A stretch of DNA of 64,000 bases from Tubulanus polymorphus (lineage: Eukaryota; Nemertea; Palaeonemertea; Tubulaniformes; Tubulanidae). The notes under the pieces are model-generated. The model was not told where the DNA came from and made no database searches. It was given only the letters and a program-made list of their open reading frames with translations. The position numbers and the translations under genes were made by a program. The DNA is taken from assembly GCF_964204645.1 (NCBI RefSeq), contig NC_134028.1, positions 12,815,001 to 12,879,000 on the forward strand. Reading direction: 5' to 3'. This document shows positions 20,711 to 34,700 of the stretch, piece after piece. How positions within the stretch are numbered: position 1 is the stretch's first letter; each line of letters starts with the position of its first letter.

Positions 20711-20745
20711 CAACGTTTCAGCTGTTGACTAACAGCCATCATCAG
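20711..20745 (-). ncRNA. Hammerhead ribozyme core, probably of a Penelope-like element
   Basis: On the minus strand CTGATGA (20745-20739) is followed by a stem of six pairs, GCTGTT-AGTC-AACAGC, and then GAAAC. This spacing is the conserved hammerhead catalytic core with stem II. Penelope-like retroelements of animals are known to carry such motifs near their ends. Stem III and the cleavage site are not clear by eye, so activity is open. No Penelope reverse transcriptase is seen nearby. Confidence 0.55.
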
Positions 20746-22149
20746 GTGGAATGACCAGAAAAACAAGTAACAAAGCATATAAACTCACAGGATCTAAAAT
20801 AGAAGCAGTGTGTCAAAACTAAAGATAAACAGACCAAGCAATAAAACATCAAGGGGTACCGTGGAAACCACAGCAATTCTAAACAGTTCAGAGTAAAAAC
20901 AAATTATGTAACTATGTGAAGTGGACCGAAGAGGGTGGCGATAACAGTATAATTAAAGACATTTGAATTAAAGATATTTGAATTAAAAATACTCAACAAC
21001 AGTGTCCAAATACAATTGCGCTGTCAAACCGCAACATGTCACTCCTTGCGTAATTACAGAATTTGGAAATATGGAAGATTAGAGTTCTGGCCTGATCACC
21101 AACTCACCAATGCCAAAATACACGGGAATAGTACGATAAACCAATAGTAGTTGAAAACGAATTACGAACCAGTTTAGTTGAACCAATAGTCTCTGGTAGT
21201 AGACGACGAATTAACAAATCGATCCTCCGCATATGACGACGATCACGAAATTCGGATCGCTTTTTAAATCGGAATAAAATCCATATAACTTGCAAATGTC
21301 TACATGAGCATCATCAAAAATTCATAAAGACTTAGAATTTTGGTGTCGTAGAACAGTATGATTTAAGTAGTCGCATGTCTTTACTACTGACATGATATTC
21401 ACAGTTATAGATTATCTAGCTAAAACTGCTATTATAAAAGAATTGTCGCTATTGCAAAACTTCTCTTGTAGAGAAAACTTCACTTTATCATGGAATGTCC
21501 ATCTTCAATAATCCAGCTAACAACGATGAATAAAGATCCCTTCAAAAATCCATGATTCAGTACAGCGATTAAGAATCAGTTAATCCTTTGATAGGAATAA
21601 AATTAAAATAGCGGGAAGCTGTGTGGCAACCCCTGCTGCTGTTTCAAGATCCAAAAAACCACTCCCTCACCTCAGTCTAACAGGATGTCACATGCCCTTG
21701 AAATTCGGAGAAATCTAAGTAGCACTCAGAAATAGAGTAAAATAGTTCAAACTAAAAATGATGAAATACATATCAAATATAGCACCAAGTGTAGGTTCTG
21801 TGATGAAAAAATAAAAGTAACTAATTGGAAAATCTTAGAAATATATGAAGATTATTTAAAACCCAGAATTATTGAAATGTACTAATACAAAACATAGTAC
21901 CATGCCTAAAAAGGATAATCGGCTGATACTGCAAAGCTGCATCCCAGCCATCGGATTCCGAAAATATGCAATAACTCACCAAAGGGAGAACAGCAGTTAC
22001 CCACCCAAGATTGCGAATACCGGGTTAGATTCAAATCCCCGGAAAAATATACCTAGTATATATCCTACTAGCTATTACTTTTTATTGTAGATTATATAAA
22101 TGAACTAATCCTATCTACCTCAATAAAAATACACCTTTAATTGACAAGG
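20746..22149. other. Intergenic, probable Penelope/LINE-type remnant without coding sequence
   Basis: No frame of coding quality and no domain motif were found. The part next to 20745 is likely leader sequence of the element that carries the hammerhead motif. Confidence 0.3.
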
Positions 22150-22336
22150 GTCACACAGAGGCATACATTGTTATCACAACCAATCGCAAAATTGTAGCTG
22201 CTGACATGTTCTATGATTGTGGTGAGTTCAAGGTGGTTTTTGTGTGTGGTCACCAGGGGGCGTTGAATATTCAAATTGTTAGATTGAGCATTTGACACCA
22301 CTTTCCAAGTGGGCATGGTGTCCCTGGACCCCTAGT
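22150..22336 (+). repeat. Copy of the dispersed CCACCAGGGG-box repeat
   Basis: It contains the shared string of the family (GACATGTTCTATGATTGTGG) and TCACCAGGGGGCG at 22250-22262, and ends with GGTGTCCCTGGACCCCTAGT like the copies near 25090 and 45430. Confidence 0.75.
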
Positions 22337-25300
22337 TTATGGCAGTCCTACATCGTTCATGTCGTTACATTGCCAAGTGTTCATTGCATATGGTCGTTTT
22401 GAATGGACTGGACTGGTTCCGGGTCCGCATTTGTGTGATTGGTTTTCCCGAAGTAATAAAGTGAAAGTTGTGAAAATCACTATTAAAATTCTAGTTAAAC
22501 CGTACTCTGATTGTGCCCAGAACGCGTCTCCGCGTGGCCTAATTTAAAAAGATTTCGGGGGAAGACAAAATGGACAAATTACGCGATTTTACTGCAATTG
22601 CAACAATGGTTAACATTGTTGCAATTCAATTGTTTGCAAGACGTAGTAATAAGCGGTCCAATACATGTTCGAAGACTTTAGGCAAGTTTGAGGACATTTG
22701 GAATGTCACAAAAGACCCAACGCTCAAAATACCGGTACCTGACGGACGAAGAACGCAGATTTGAATTGCTGTTACCATAGAAACCAATAAACAGTTCATC
22801 CCGATATTGACCAAGCACATACGAGTTATAAGTAAGTTTAAAGAAATATCAAAATAATCAACAAAAAACATTAACATCATCACTGTTTGAGCCAATAACC
22901 TTAAAAATGAATATTTTATATGAAATTGCTATTTTCAAGTGAATATAACACGATTGTTGCTGCTGTAACTAGGTAACAAATGAATGTACACATAAAAGTA
23001 ACGTTGCGCTATATGCGCTGCAATCCCCCAACTCAGAAAAGGTTTAGATTGTAAAATTACCCCAAACCTTAGATGAGATATTCGAATTATTAAGCAAAAG
23101 TAGTTTAAAGTGTATTTCCTTGCCAAATGAAAATGAAGATGTTTAAATTTCAAAATGTTTGACTTTAACGCCCCCTGTAGGCCAAAAACGAAAAAATTGT
23201 TAAAGGCATCCTCCACACATGATAGCCCACATACTCTGCTATCAAATGAGCCCGGATGCCAAACTGTAACAAAAAATTCTGTGATCATCGAATTTTCCAT
23301 GATTGGCTGGCTGACTAAAATACGGATTTGTTTTATCTTCCTGTATGAAAATATGGCTATAGTATATCATCACATCTGTGAATACGGTTATGAACTTTCA
23401 AAAACTGGAATATGGGTTCGTGTACTTCTACTGCTCATAAATCGGGTCAGAGTATTTATCAGCACTGAGTTATGGCAGTGGCGTACAGGGGCGTCTATCT
23501 ATTCTTTCACTGCATTGCTGCTGCGTGTGATCAATATAATCTCTACACACACTATGCACAGTCACTCGTGCAGCACACCAATGTTCACATTGGCGCGCGC
23601 GTTATGATTACGTATTCATGCAGTGTTTCAATGAAAAGTTTTTGAAATAAATTAACTTTCAATGAATATTTTATCGTGACCTGAAAAAATACTAATTAGT
23701 AGACAAGTATGATTAAACATCGAGATAAATATTTCTTCAGCTGGTAAAACCCGGGGTTAAAGAATCATTGACTTAACAGTGGTTTTTTAATGTATTTCGT
23801 GTGGCCAGGCTTTTTTATTTTGAAGGTAGGTTTAATGTCGGAAGGCAAAATAAAAATGAAATAGTTTTTTGTATTTTCTTTCTAAATGATTATTTTCCGG
23901 ACTTAAGATATTTTCACCCTTGGGGAAACCCACTACTCAACCTTTCATCACCTGATTGTGGCAGCACCTGCCTGGGGCTTAATTGGAAACTACTAACAGA
24001 CAAATATTCATTAAAACTACTGATGTGGCTTATTTTTTCTGAGATGAATATGCAATACTACTGGTGTTGAAATTTTGGGGTAAGCAGGTCTGGTCTATGT
24101 TGTTGATATGAATCTTGTAGGCAGAGGTGCTGAAATTGTTTTATTAAATGGGGTTTTGTATCCAAATTGATATAAATATCTTGGCTGAATGGATAACATC
24201 AGAATAAACTAGTTTTTTCTTTAACAGAATTGCATCAATGAGGTTTGACAATACAAATAACGTGGCTGAATCGTTCGGCAGAAAAATTAAATTTGTTTTC
24301 AGCATCAATGAAAGTCATACATTAAGACCATAAGTCTGTGGTACTCCCAATCAACATCGTCGTAGACCATTTGCCGGCAGATGTAAAATATAAACCACTT
24401 AATACCTTACCACCGTATAATCCACCAATGCTTCAAGTCCGTTCGGCCTCTTGTTCTGCAACTAGAATTTATTATTTCATTATTATTATGGAAAACAGAA
24501 AGATTTGAAATATATGATGGAAAACCATCAAAAATAAAAATTGTTGTTTCGTTTTGGAAGTTTTATATAAACCTTTGTAGGTCACCTTGTCTATCATGCG
24601 ACAGTATGCAATTCTGAGAAATGGCGAAATTTGTTGATTAATCGCTCGAAACATACATAAAATTGGATCATTTCGAAAGCTACCTGTGTTAGTCTGTGAA
24701 TTAAGCCATTAATTGTGGACTGAAGTCAATAGAAAGTATATTTTCAAAGTGTTACTTTTTTCAAACCGTTTTTTGGCCCTTGTCATCCCTAACGTAGGTA
24801 TTAGCCCATCCAATTTCAAAAAGCTTACCACCAACTTACTAGGCGCAATGAACCCTTTTAAAGCTGTTTTAAATGTTTTTGAATGGGTGAAGCGAGGATA
24901 TGTTGCCGTAAAAGGGTTTTTCTGGAAGTAAAAAGCCTTAAAAGTGCTTCTTATATGGCCTTGAAATTTGGTTGGTATTGAGGCTATGAGCCCTCTATCT
25001 TAATATGATTACCCGGCATTGAACATTGAAAATTTCTGTTTGTTAAGCATTTCAAACCATTTCCCAAGTGGGCAAGGTGTCCTTGGACCCCTAGTTGTAA
25101 ACGGTCACCAGGGGCATTGAATAGCCGAATAGGTTAGTATTGAATGAATGAACTTATTTTCTCAAATATATGAACATGGGTATAACAATTTTGTTTGATT
25201 ATTACACATGAATTGAAATTTTACATATTTGAGGAGGACATCCCCGAGCCGTAATGGCCGTACCTAAAGGGGGGATGCCCTCTAATTATGTATTTATGAA

Positions 25301-25470
25301 CATGTCGAGCTGCAATTTTGCATTTGATTGTGGTAACAAAATATGCTAGTTACCAACATAATGTGGAAATACTGAGTTATTCCTCTCTATAACGCCCCCT
25401 GGTGACCATTTACAAAACCTATGGCCATGGACTTCTAGTTTCTATAATTAATGATTCAGATTCTTTTCAG
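22337..25470. other. Host DNA upstream of the first placed UBFD1 exon; no gene recognised
   Basis: A small perfect hairpin (13-base arms, 22596-22626) and repeat fragments near 25050-25110 and 25290-25445 (reverse orientation) are present. The missing first exon of UBFD1 may lie here or upstream, but I could not identify it. Confidence 0.4.
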
Positions 25471-25710
25471 GTGGTACACAAGGAAGCGCAGAGGCAGTAA
25501 AAGATGAAGAAGGTGCTCCATCTCACTCTGGAAATTTAATACTGTGTTCAAAAGATGTAGATGAAATTGATAATACTCCACCCTCAGATCAACCCTCAGA
25601 TCAGGAATTGGTCAATTTCAAGATAGTCTTTAAAAAAAGGTCTTTTGATGTGTCTTTTCCTCTTGATGAAAAAATATCCTCATTGAAAATAAAGATTCAG
25701 GAACTCACAA
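25471..25710 (+). CDS. UBFD1: UBFD1 exon: acidic linker and start of ubiquitin-like domain
   Basis: TTCTTTTCAG precedes the exon and GTAAGT follows it. It starts with two bases finishing a codon, so at least one coding exon lies upstream. It encodes a Ser/Asp/Pro-rich stretch with a repeated PPSDQPSDQ and the first strands of the ubiquitin-like fold. Confidence 0.92.
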
Positions 25711-28700
25711 GTAAGTTACTTCTTAGCTCAACCCCTACTGTTTAGTGGAACTGATTGGTTTTTAGCGGGCTATTGCATTCACCTTTTGTCACATTTGATT
25801 TATTTGAGCACGTTTTTTTATGCAGCATCTTTAACTGTCCAATATTACACATGTGTAAATTCAATGCTATTTGCGTTGGAAGATCTTTATCTTGTCAAAA
25901 TCCGATGCTTTGTTCGGTAGTTATGGGTTTTCAAGGACAAAAACCCTAAAAATCTTGGTTATATATAATTTGTGTTGACCTGTTTTGACCTCCCTCATGG
26001 CGTCATAGCCAGGTGTGCGTCAAGTAATGAATACAGTGGCTGCACAATTGAATAGGTTGATATTCATCGTTGCTAGTGCGATTACTGATACTCAAGGCGT
26101 ATCGTACAACGATTTATTGTGTGAAATGTGTTAAATGATTCATCTCATTTTGAAATTCCGTGCATAAGGTAACGTTGCATCAAGATATCTGTCAAAAATC
26201 TGGGTTCAAAATCATGATAATGCAGAAATTTACTTTCATGTTAGCCACATGGGCGCGGCTGATTGATTAATAGCGTCAAAATTTTTAGTCTGATATTAGC
26301 ACGACTGGAATACTTGTTTTATTGTCAGTAATTCAAATCATTTAATGGAAGCGATCCATTTTAGAGCCTGGTTATCTGTATTAGTTTGTTACCTTCGGCA
26401 CAGTGAGTAGTACACTTGCGGTACAGTCGCGTCAGCAATATCGCCTTATACTCTCCGATTCTTTGTTCAGTAGTTATGGACTTTCAAAGACGAAACTCCT
26501 CAAAATCTTGGTTATTTAAAATTTGTGTTGACCTGGTTTGACCTCCCTTATGACATCATAGCCAGGTGTGCGTCAAGTGTTAAGTAAAATGGCTGCACAA
26601 TTGAATAGGTTGATATTCATCGTTGCTAGTGCGATAACTGATACTCAAGGCGTGTCGTACAACAATTTATTGTCTGAAATGTGTTAAATGAAGAGTCATT
26701 TCATGGAAGTTCGCATAGCGATCCATTTTAGAGCCTGGTTAGTTTGTTATTTTCGGCACAGTGAGTAGTGTGCGTGGGGTACAGTTGCGGCAGGAATATC
26801 GCCTTATACTCTTCCCTTCACCACATGTATTTATCAGTAATAGATAACGTGCGCCATATTGTAGGTCGCGCATGCCACGTACACCAACGATGCTTGAGTC
26901 ACTTTGTTTTTAAGCTTCGTACACTTAGCCTATGCCTGCCCACTAAAAACAATTCTATCGTAATACTATTGAAAACCATGTCAGTCGATAATCTTCATTT
27001 CGTCAGTAACTGGCACTGCCCTAAAGTTTGAAGAACTTGGAGCTTCGGTCTTGATTGGTTTTACATGTATTATTGTCTGTATGATTAATGAAGAACCTCC
27101 GATGAGGTCAGGCAATCAACAAGTTTGTACCTGGTACCATATTTTAACTGGTCACTCATACTTTCTCCTAGTTTTAGTTGTTTTATGTCATTCGCGAGAT
27201 GTATTAAAATTATGAATATTAAGCCATCCCAAATTAATTGTGTGTTTACCGTACACCGACTCAGTTTTCAGGATGAGTCGGTAGGTAGGTAGAACAATTT
27301 TTTGTGCAAAATTTTAGGGCAAAAAAACCCAACATATTAATCACCTGTTTTATGTGAAAATAATATCACAAATCTGCGTTGTGCACAGGAACTTAGTCTA
27401 ATTTGCCTAGATTTCAAGAATAATTCTAACTTCGTCCGGAGCTCATCTCTGTGTTCAAAATGAAATATAATTTAATTGAATATATGCGCGCTATAACATA
27501 ATCAGCTTCAATATAGTCACTAGAAATGAATGGCAGCCTATTGGTACACTGCCAGTTTCCTGGAAAGCTTAAACTAGGTCACCATGTCGAGGCATGTTTT
27601 CACACGATGCACACTTGACTTTAAGCATATGATTCTCATACATCGGCAATGAGTCGGTCGTTCGGCCATTTTATCAAAAATATAAATGTGTTTCAATGAA
27701 TCCCAGAAAAAAGTTTTCACTCGGTACCTTTGAAGTTGTGTCGGTCGGGTTAAGGCAAACAGACCATTATTTTGAGATGGCCTCAGTTGAATGTTAAGTT
27801 CCCATAATCAATCTTTCGAAGATTCCAGTTATCAAAAGTTCTTTTCTTGTTTAATTTTCAAAGAAGAATTTTTGCATAGGCCTACAGCGTGACAGACTTA
27901 CTTCAGACAGTTTGGCGAGCCGCTGGACCATTTGGCCTTTATTCAAGTTTTGAAGGAAATTTTCAAGACCCTTTGATCAATAACCTTGATCTTTTGTATG
28001 TAATTGTCCTTTTTTGTGCCCAAAAATGTCCATTTTTGGTCTGAATCCTGATTCCTGTAGTTTCCTACTGGTTTGCCATTTTTCATTGAAATTTGTGTTG
28101 GGTATTCTATGGAAAGGGATTTTTTATACATCAGAAGTTATTTTTTATCAGCCAATTATAACGCAATTGGCAGCCATCTTAGTGTCATTAGTACTCATTC
28201 GTAGGTGGAAAAAGGTTTTTGAGAAAAATATCAAAGAGATTTTAACTTATAGTCTTGATATTTGATGGTTATTGGCACTGTCATAAGATACATCTCCTCA
28301 CTTGGAATTTGAATCACCTAATCAGGCGCAGATTCAGGATTTTTTCCAGGAGGGGGTTCATACAGAATGTTAATGTTAAACCGCTGACTAAAATCTCTAA
28401 TGAATGGGGGCCTATACTGCATATTGTTTGACCAAAGATATGGTAACCGATTATGTTGTACTGTTCGCCTGCTTTGTCTTGAGTAAATTCCTTCGAGAAA
28501 ATGATTAGAAAATGATTTTGGTAGCTGAAAAACCCCCCTCTCGATCCGGGCCTGTTAATTCTTTGTTCTTACCACCAGGGGGAGTGAAATATTGAATGAT
28601 ATATAATTTGTCTATTCATATTGGTACCTAAGCAAATTTTGTTACCATAATCAATTGCAAATTTTTAGCTCATAACATGTTCTTTAGTGTTGAGTTTCAA

Positions 28701-31700
28701 TGTCATTGGTTTTTGCATATGGCCTCCAAGAGGCATTGAGTATTGTTAATCAGCATAATCATCTGACACAAGATAGTGTGCTTTATGTATTTTTTGCTCC
28801 TTAAAGGTTATTTTAGGTCTGAATTCTTAGCCCTGTAACATCATGACGTTAGATTTCAGAGAAATGGGTACCAATATTTACTTAAGGGATGAATTATTTT
28901 TGGCCAGAGAATTCAAGTAAACTAACTAAGAATGCAGTATTGCCTTTTTTCCGATGCTTTCATATCGCGGAATCAGGGATTTGCAAAATTTTCCAAATCA
29001 TGGAATTTCGTCGCTTTCACTATAGATATTGCAAATTTTGCAAATCCCTGATTCTGTGATATGAAAGCATGGTTTTGCATACGGTCACCAGGGGACTTTG
29101 AATAGTAGTATAATAACTTAGTATTTCCATATATTATATTGGTACCTAGGCATATTTTGTTGTCAGAATCGATTACAAGTCGTATCCGCTGACATGTTCT
29201 ATGATTGTGGTGAGTTTCAAGGTCATTAGGTTTTGCATATGGTCACCTGGGGGTATTGAATAGTAGAATAACTTAGTATTTCCATATTGAATTGGTAACG
29301 AGGCATATTTTGTTATCACAATCGATTACAAAATCGTAGCTGCTGACATTATCTATGATTGTGGTGAGTTTCAAGGTCATTGGTTGTTGTATATGGTCAC
29401 CAGGGGGCGTTGAATATTGAAATTGTTAGATTGTTGAGCATTTGGAACCACTTCCCCAGTGGGCAGGATAAATAGATAACTATTCTGCTAACTATTACGG
29501 CTAATTCGTGCTCCTTTTTTCAATAAGTCACATCTTAGGTCGCTATATGTATACTTAAGTTTCTTCTGGTTAAGAAATCGCGGAAAGTACAATTTTGATG
29601 GCATTTGCCTTTTAAGACAATTTACATTTTCACCACTTCTCTGATGTTATTTGAAACAGTGTTTGTAAGTTAATTTGATGTGCTTTTTTCAGGTTTAACT
29701 CCTGCTATGCAAAAGGTTATGTTCAGAGGTAAGATAATGAGGATGAAGTTATAGATATCATGAGCTACAATTGATTGGTAGTAACAATCGATCTAAGCGT
29801 CTTCAACATTTCCCATTTGAAACCTCTGCAAAAGTGCTGATTTTGCCAAAATGGACACAATTCGGTCATCTTGTTTTCCAATCTGGCTGAAGATAAGGTT
29901 AACGGTACAAATATACATAACTAACTAGGCCCTATTGAGACCATACATAAAAGCGTATCAAAAACTTCCTAAGAAGACAAATGAAATTAGAAATAGGATT
30001 GTCAAACATGTTATGTTCAGAGGTAAGCCTTACATCAAGATCAAATTGACAGTCAAGTGAATTTACTCCTAACTAAAGCTAAGCCAAGGTCGACTTACGA
30101 CCCGACCGGTCTGTGATTTTTGGAACGGTCTGCGATTTTTTTCATCAGGAACCTTTTCAATGCGAGTGGGCTTATGACTGCGACGGATTGGTTGCAGACC
30201 CGTCGTAAGCCGAATTGCAAGGATAGAAATATGGGTGAATTTAAATGACATATCTGGATCGGCAGTACGTTATTTCATTTTCATGTCGAGTAGAGAGTTT
30301 GCAGGATCGAATGGATGACTATTCTTGTCGGTATCGGCAATTTCTTCGCTACATTCAAAAAATTCTACCAGTTGTTTTCAGATAGCTATCACTTATCATT
30401 GTTCAATGCGTTTTGTAGTGGTTAGTAAACTGAGCTGATATCACTCTCCCCGATTGGTTATTTTCGGGGCAATCCTCTTTTTGACTGAGGCAGAGACCAA
30501 TCTCAAGGTCATTGGGTAAAATAATGAATAAAAGGATTAGAAATTGACGAATGGCAAATCCTTTACCTAGTTCGGTCTCTCCATACGCCTATTTGTCATA
30601 AGATCATTCAACGAATACATTAAAAAAAATTCTAGCCCACGAATTCAGAGCGCTAATGCTCACCACTTTGATAAGTGTTTATTACTTAGTAGATCGAATC
30701 TGAGAGAAGATACATTTTTCATTGAAAATAAAGTGGATAAATAATAATCACTACTATTACGATAGGGTTTTCTGTGAAACAACAGAAAACCCTACCAAGT
30801 TCTTTTTCTACGACCCAATTCGATGATACAGAAGATACCAAGGATACCTGTCTTAGAACCAGTTACCTGCAGACCGGCCAAGTGTTACGATTCTTCCGTA
30901 TTTGTTAGGAATGTGACCATGAAAATACGATGTTACGATCAGCACAAAATTACTATGGAATTTTTCAAAATTTTTACGAAATTACGACTTTTGCAAATAA
31001 ACTACGTTTTTTGATAGAGCAAAATGTTATGTTTCCTTACGAAATGTAAGAAAATTTGGTCACAAACGATCGGTGGTTAGAAATATATCCGCCATCAGAT
31101 AGCGCTAGTGAATGGCCAGCAGATCAACAAAGAATTAAATTTAGTTGGTAGTGGTTGCTCCATTGAATATTCTCGGAGCCACCCACATTGAGTCTTTTTT
31201 AGCCCACTTTAATCCCAGTGGGCTATTGCGTTCACTTTTCGTCCGTCGTTCGTCCGTCTGTAGACGGAGTCCAGTTATTTTGGGAAGTTTTGAAGACGCT
31301 TCACAATATAATGTCTTGATATTTGGTTTATACATGTATCTACCCTAGACACATCTTCAGCCCAAAAACTGGCCCTATCAGAATCAAGATGGCCGACTGG
31401 CAGCCATTGTTGTTCAGCACTTTTTACACAGTTTTGAAGTTTTTGAGGGAAATTTTGAAGACGCTTTGATGAATTACCTTGATCTTTCATATATATTTGA
31501 ATCTTGGGCCCATCAGCGTAACAAAAATTGGGTCAATCAGACTCAAGATGGCCGTCCTATGACCTTTTTAGTGCCCAAAAATGTCAATTTTCGCTGGAAT
31601 TCTGGGTCCTGTGGCTTCCTACTAGTTTGCCATTTCTCATTTCTATTTGTGATGGGTATTCTTTGGAAAGGGATGTTTTATGCCTGAGACAGGTATTTTT

Positions 31701-34700
31701 GATCAGCCAATTATGATGCAATTGGTGGCCATCTTGGTGTCATCAGTACTCATACGTAGGTTGGAAAAAGTTTTTCCACATTAAATTGATACCTAAGCAT
31801 AATGTGTCACTATAATCAATTGGAAAGTTGTAACCCATAACTTGTTCTCTGATTTTCTTGAGTTTCGAGGTCATTGGTTTTTGTATATGGCCACCAGGGG
31901 GCGTTGAATAATACAATAGCTTGGTATTTCTATATTAGGCCTATATTTGTACCTATGCATATTTTGTAACCACAATCTTTTGCAAAGTTGTAGCTCATGA
32001 CATCGTCTATGATTGTGGTGAGTTTTATGGTTATAAGATGGTAGTGAGTCGATGACGTCATTTTCGTGTCGCCACTTATAACTTGTTGGTGGGAGTTCAG
32101 AGGAAGATTTGACAAACGAATAGATACTTTAATCTTATTTATGCAGTGTGAAATTTAGCTTTTTTAAAATATTTCCCTAAATTATTAGAAAATGCCGATA
32201 GTAAGATCGTGGGAAAGTTTTTATCGTTGAATGGGCGAATCACGGCGGCAGAGTGCACCTGTGATAAGGCAGAAATAGTTCCATGTGAAGGCAAAGCTTT
32301 TAAATGATTAGACAGTCGGAGGTGGTTTATTAACTTTTTTCAATTATGGTGCTGCTAATTTCCCAATCAAATTGCTAGATTTCGATCGTTTCTATGGTGG
32401 CTGATTCGGGCCATGTAATAAAAAAATCACAAACGTTACAAATTTTTTTTTGCGGACGCTTTAAAGTCGGTTTATTGCGCGATTAAACGAAAATTACCAT
32501 GTTAAATTGAGAAATTACCGCGATAAAACGAGAAAAAGTCGTTTTATCGCGCGATTAAATGAACTTTTTCGTTTTATTGCCACGTTAAAACAAAAAATAG
32601 CGCTATAAAACGAAAATTACCGCGTTAAAACGAGAAAAAGTCGTTTTATTGCGCAATAAAACGAGAAAAAGTCGTTTTATCACGCGATAAAACGACTTTC
32701 GTTTTATTGCCATGTTAAAAACAAAAAATAGCGCGATAAAATGAAAATTACCGCGATAAAACGAGAAAAAGTCGTTTTATCGCGCGATTAAACGAACTTT
32801 TTCGTTTTATTGCCACGTTAAAACGAAAAATAGCGCGATAAAACGAGAAAAAGTCGTTTTATCGCGCGATAAAACGAACTTTTTCGTTTTATTGCCATGT
32901 TAAAACGAAAAATAGCGCGATAAAACGAATTTTTCGTTTTATTGCCACGTTAAAACAAAAAATAGCGCGATAAAACGAAAATTACCGAGATAAATCAAGA
33001 GAAAGTCGTTTTATTGCGAAATAAGACGAACTTTTTCGTTTTATTGCCACGTTAAAACGAAATAATTCTTTTTAGTCCTTTTTTTCTTCAACAAAAAGTT
33101 GAGTACGTCCTCATTGTGGGAACTGACGCGGAACGCTACACTCGACGCTTGCTGGGAATGTATGCACCATAGTAAGTAAAGCATACCATATAAGCCTACG
33201 GCTGTGCCACATTTAGGGTGTTACGTCGGGGGGGGGGGGGTGTCGGCCGGGACTAGTAACTGACCCACTTTTGAAATTTAAGTCCCGCTTATCTTACGAG
33301 GTCACTCTTCTACTTTCAGTCGGGTAAAGTGCAATGTGGCTCTTTCGCTGCAAATAGCCCATACATATATTATTGATCTGGTTTAGTGTCACAGAACTGC
33401 ATTAGCCTTGATGTAAGCTTGCAAATATAACCACAACCAATTTCCTCAACACTACAGTGTTGCCACTTCTCCGGATTTCTCCGGAATTCCGGATTTTAAA
33501 AAAATCCAATTTCATTTCCGGATTTTCGGGAGAAGTCAAATAACCACAAAAGAAAACATCGCGAAAAAAATAAAATCAATTCGGGATTCGACCCTAAACA
33601 TCAAAACGTAGTGGCAACAACCCGGCAGTACACGATTAAACCAAGATGACGCGACGATCGAAATCGATTGACGCTTCGTTTGTTTTTTGGCTCTCTGGTT
33701 TATGTATGAGGTGTATTTGACGGAACCAATCGCTTTTTGAAAAAAAGATCTATAGGCGGTAATGAAAGTGAGGCCTATAACGCGTATTGCGCCAGAACGC
33801 ATCTCCTGGCGTTGTAATTTCAAAAAAATTTTGGGGGAGGGCCCCCAGACCCCCGACTTATTTTCCGGATCTTTAGCTTCACGTAAGTGGCAACTCTGAC
33901 ACTATTGCTGTCTTTCTAGAATATGTTTGATGAAATCCTGGAAGAATTAGGTATGGGTTCCCTCATACCTATTTTTCGTGAAAACAAGGTACGGTATAGG
34001 CCATCTAAGTTGCACCCGCTGGGGCTGTACATATGGATTCCCTTTTGGTTCTGAAGAAAGGGAAGTTGTTGGTTTGTGGCGTGTGAGTGGAGTGCTTCAA
34101 TACGCAGGTGTCCTCTAAATCCGAGGGTCTTCAAAATACGGGTGATGCCAAGTTACTTGCTACACCAGGTGGTTCAGTTCCACAGTTCCGGGGTTAAGAT
34201 TTGACTCAGAGTTAACTCATTGAAAATGAACAACTGTGGAACTGGGCCCAGGATCCAGTTCCACAGTTGTGAGTCACAAGAGTAAAATTTGAGTTAAAAT
34301 CAGTGCATTTTCATTGTTTTTATTCAGAATCACATCTAAACTCATCTGTGAAACTGGACCCACGTAAATGAGGTCCGTTTATTTAAGACAATATAATGCC
34401 TTTTTCTTAATTTGGCACATCCGTGGGGGACAATTCCCTGCATGACCTAATTTTTTTTCACTTGGTATAAAGCCAAAGATATTTTCGCGCCGCGAAGTCA
34501 TGCAACAATGAATGTCAGTAGATTGCCAAAAAGTCTCGTATTTGTTGAATATTGTAAGCAAGCTTATCTGTATATCCTGTTGTTACGGTTTATGGTCGAG
34601 TTAGTTCACGGTTTATTACTCACATTATTTGTACCTTATATAAATACAGTATTGGGAATAAATTCTATATCATTTGTATCTGCGATATACGTGTGTGTGT

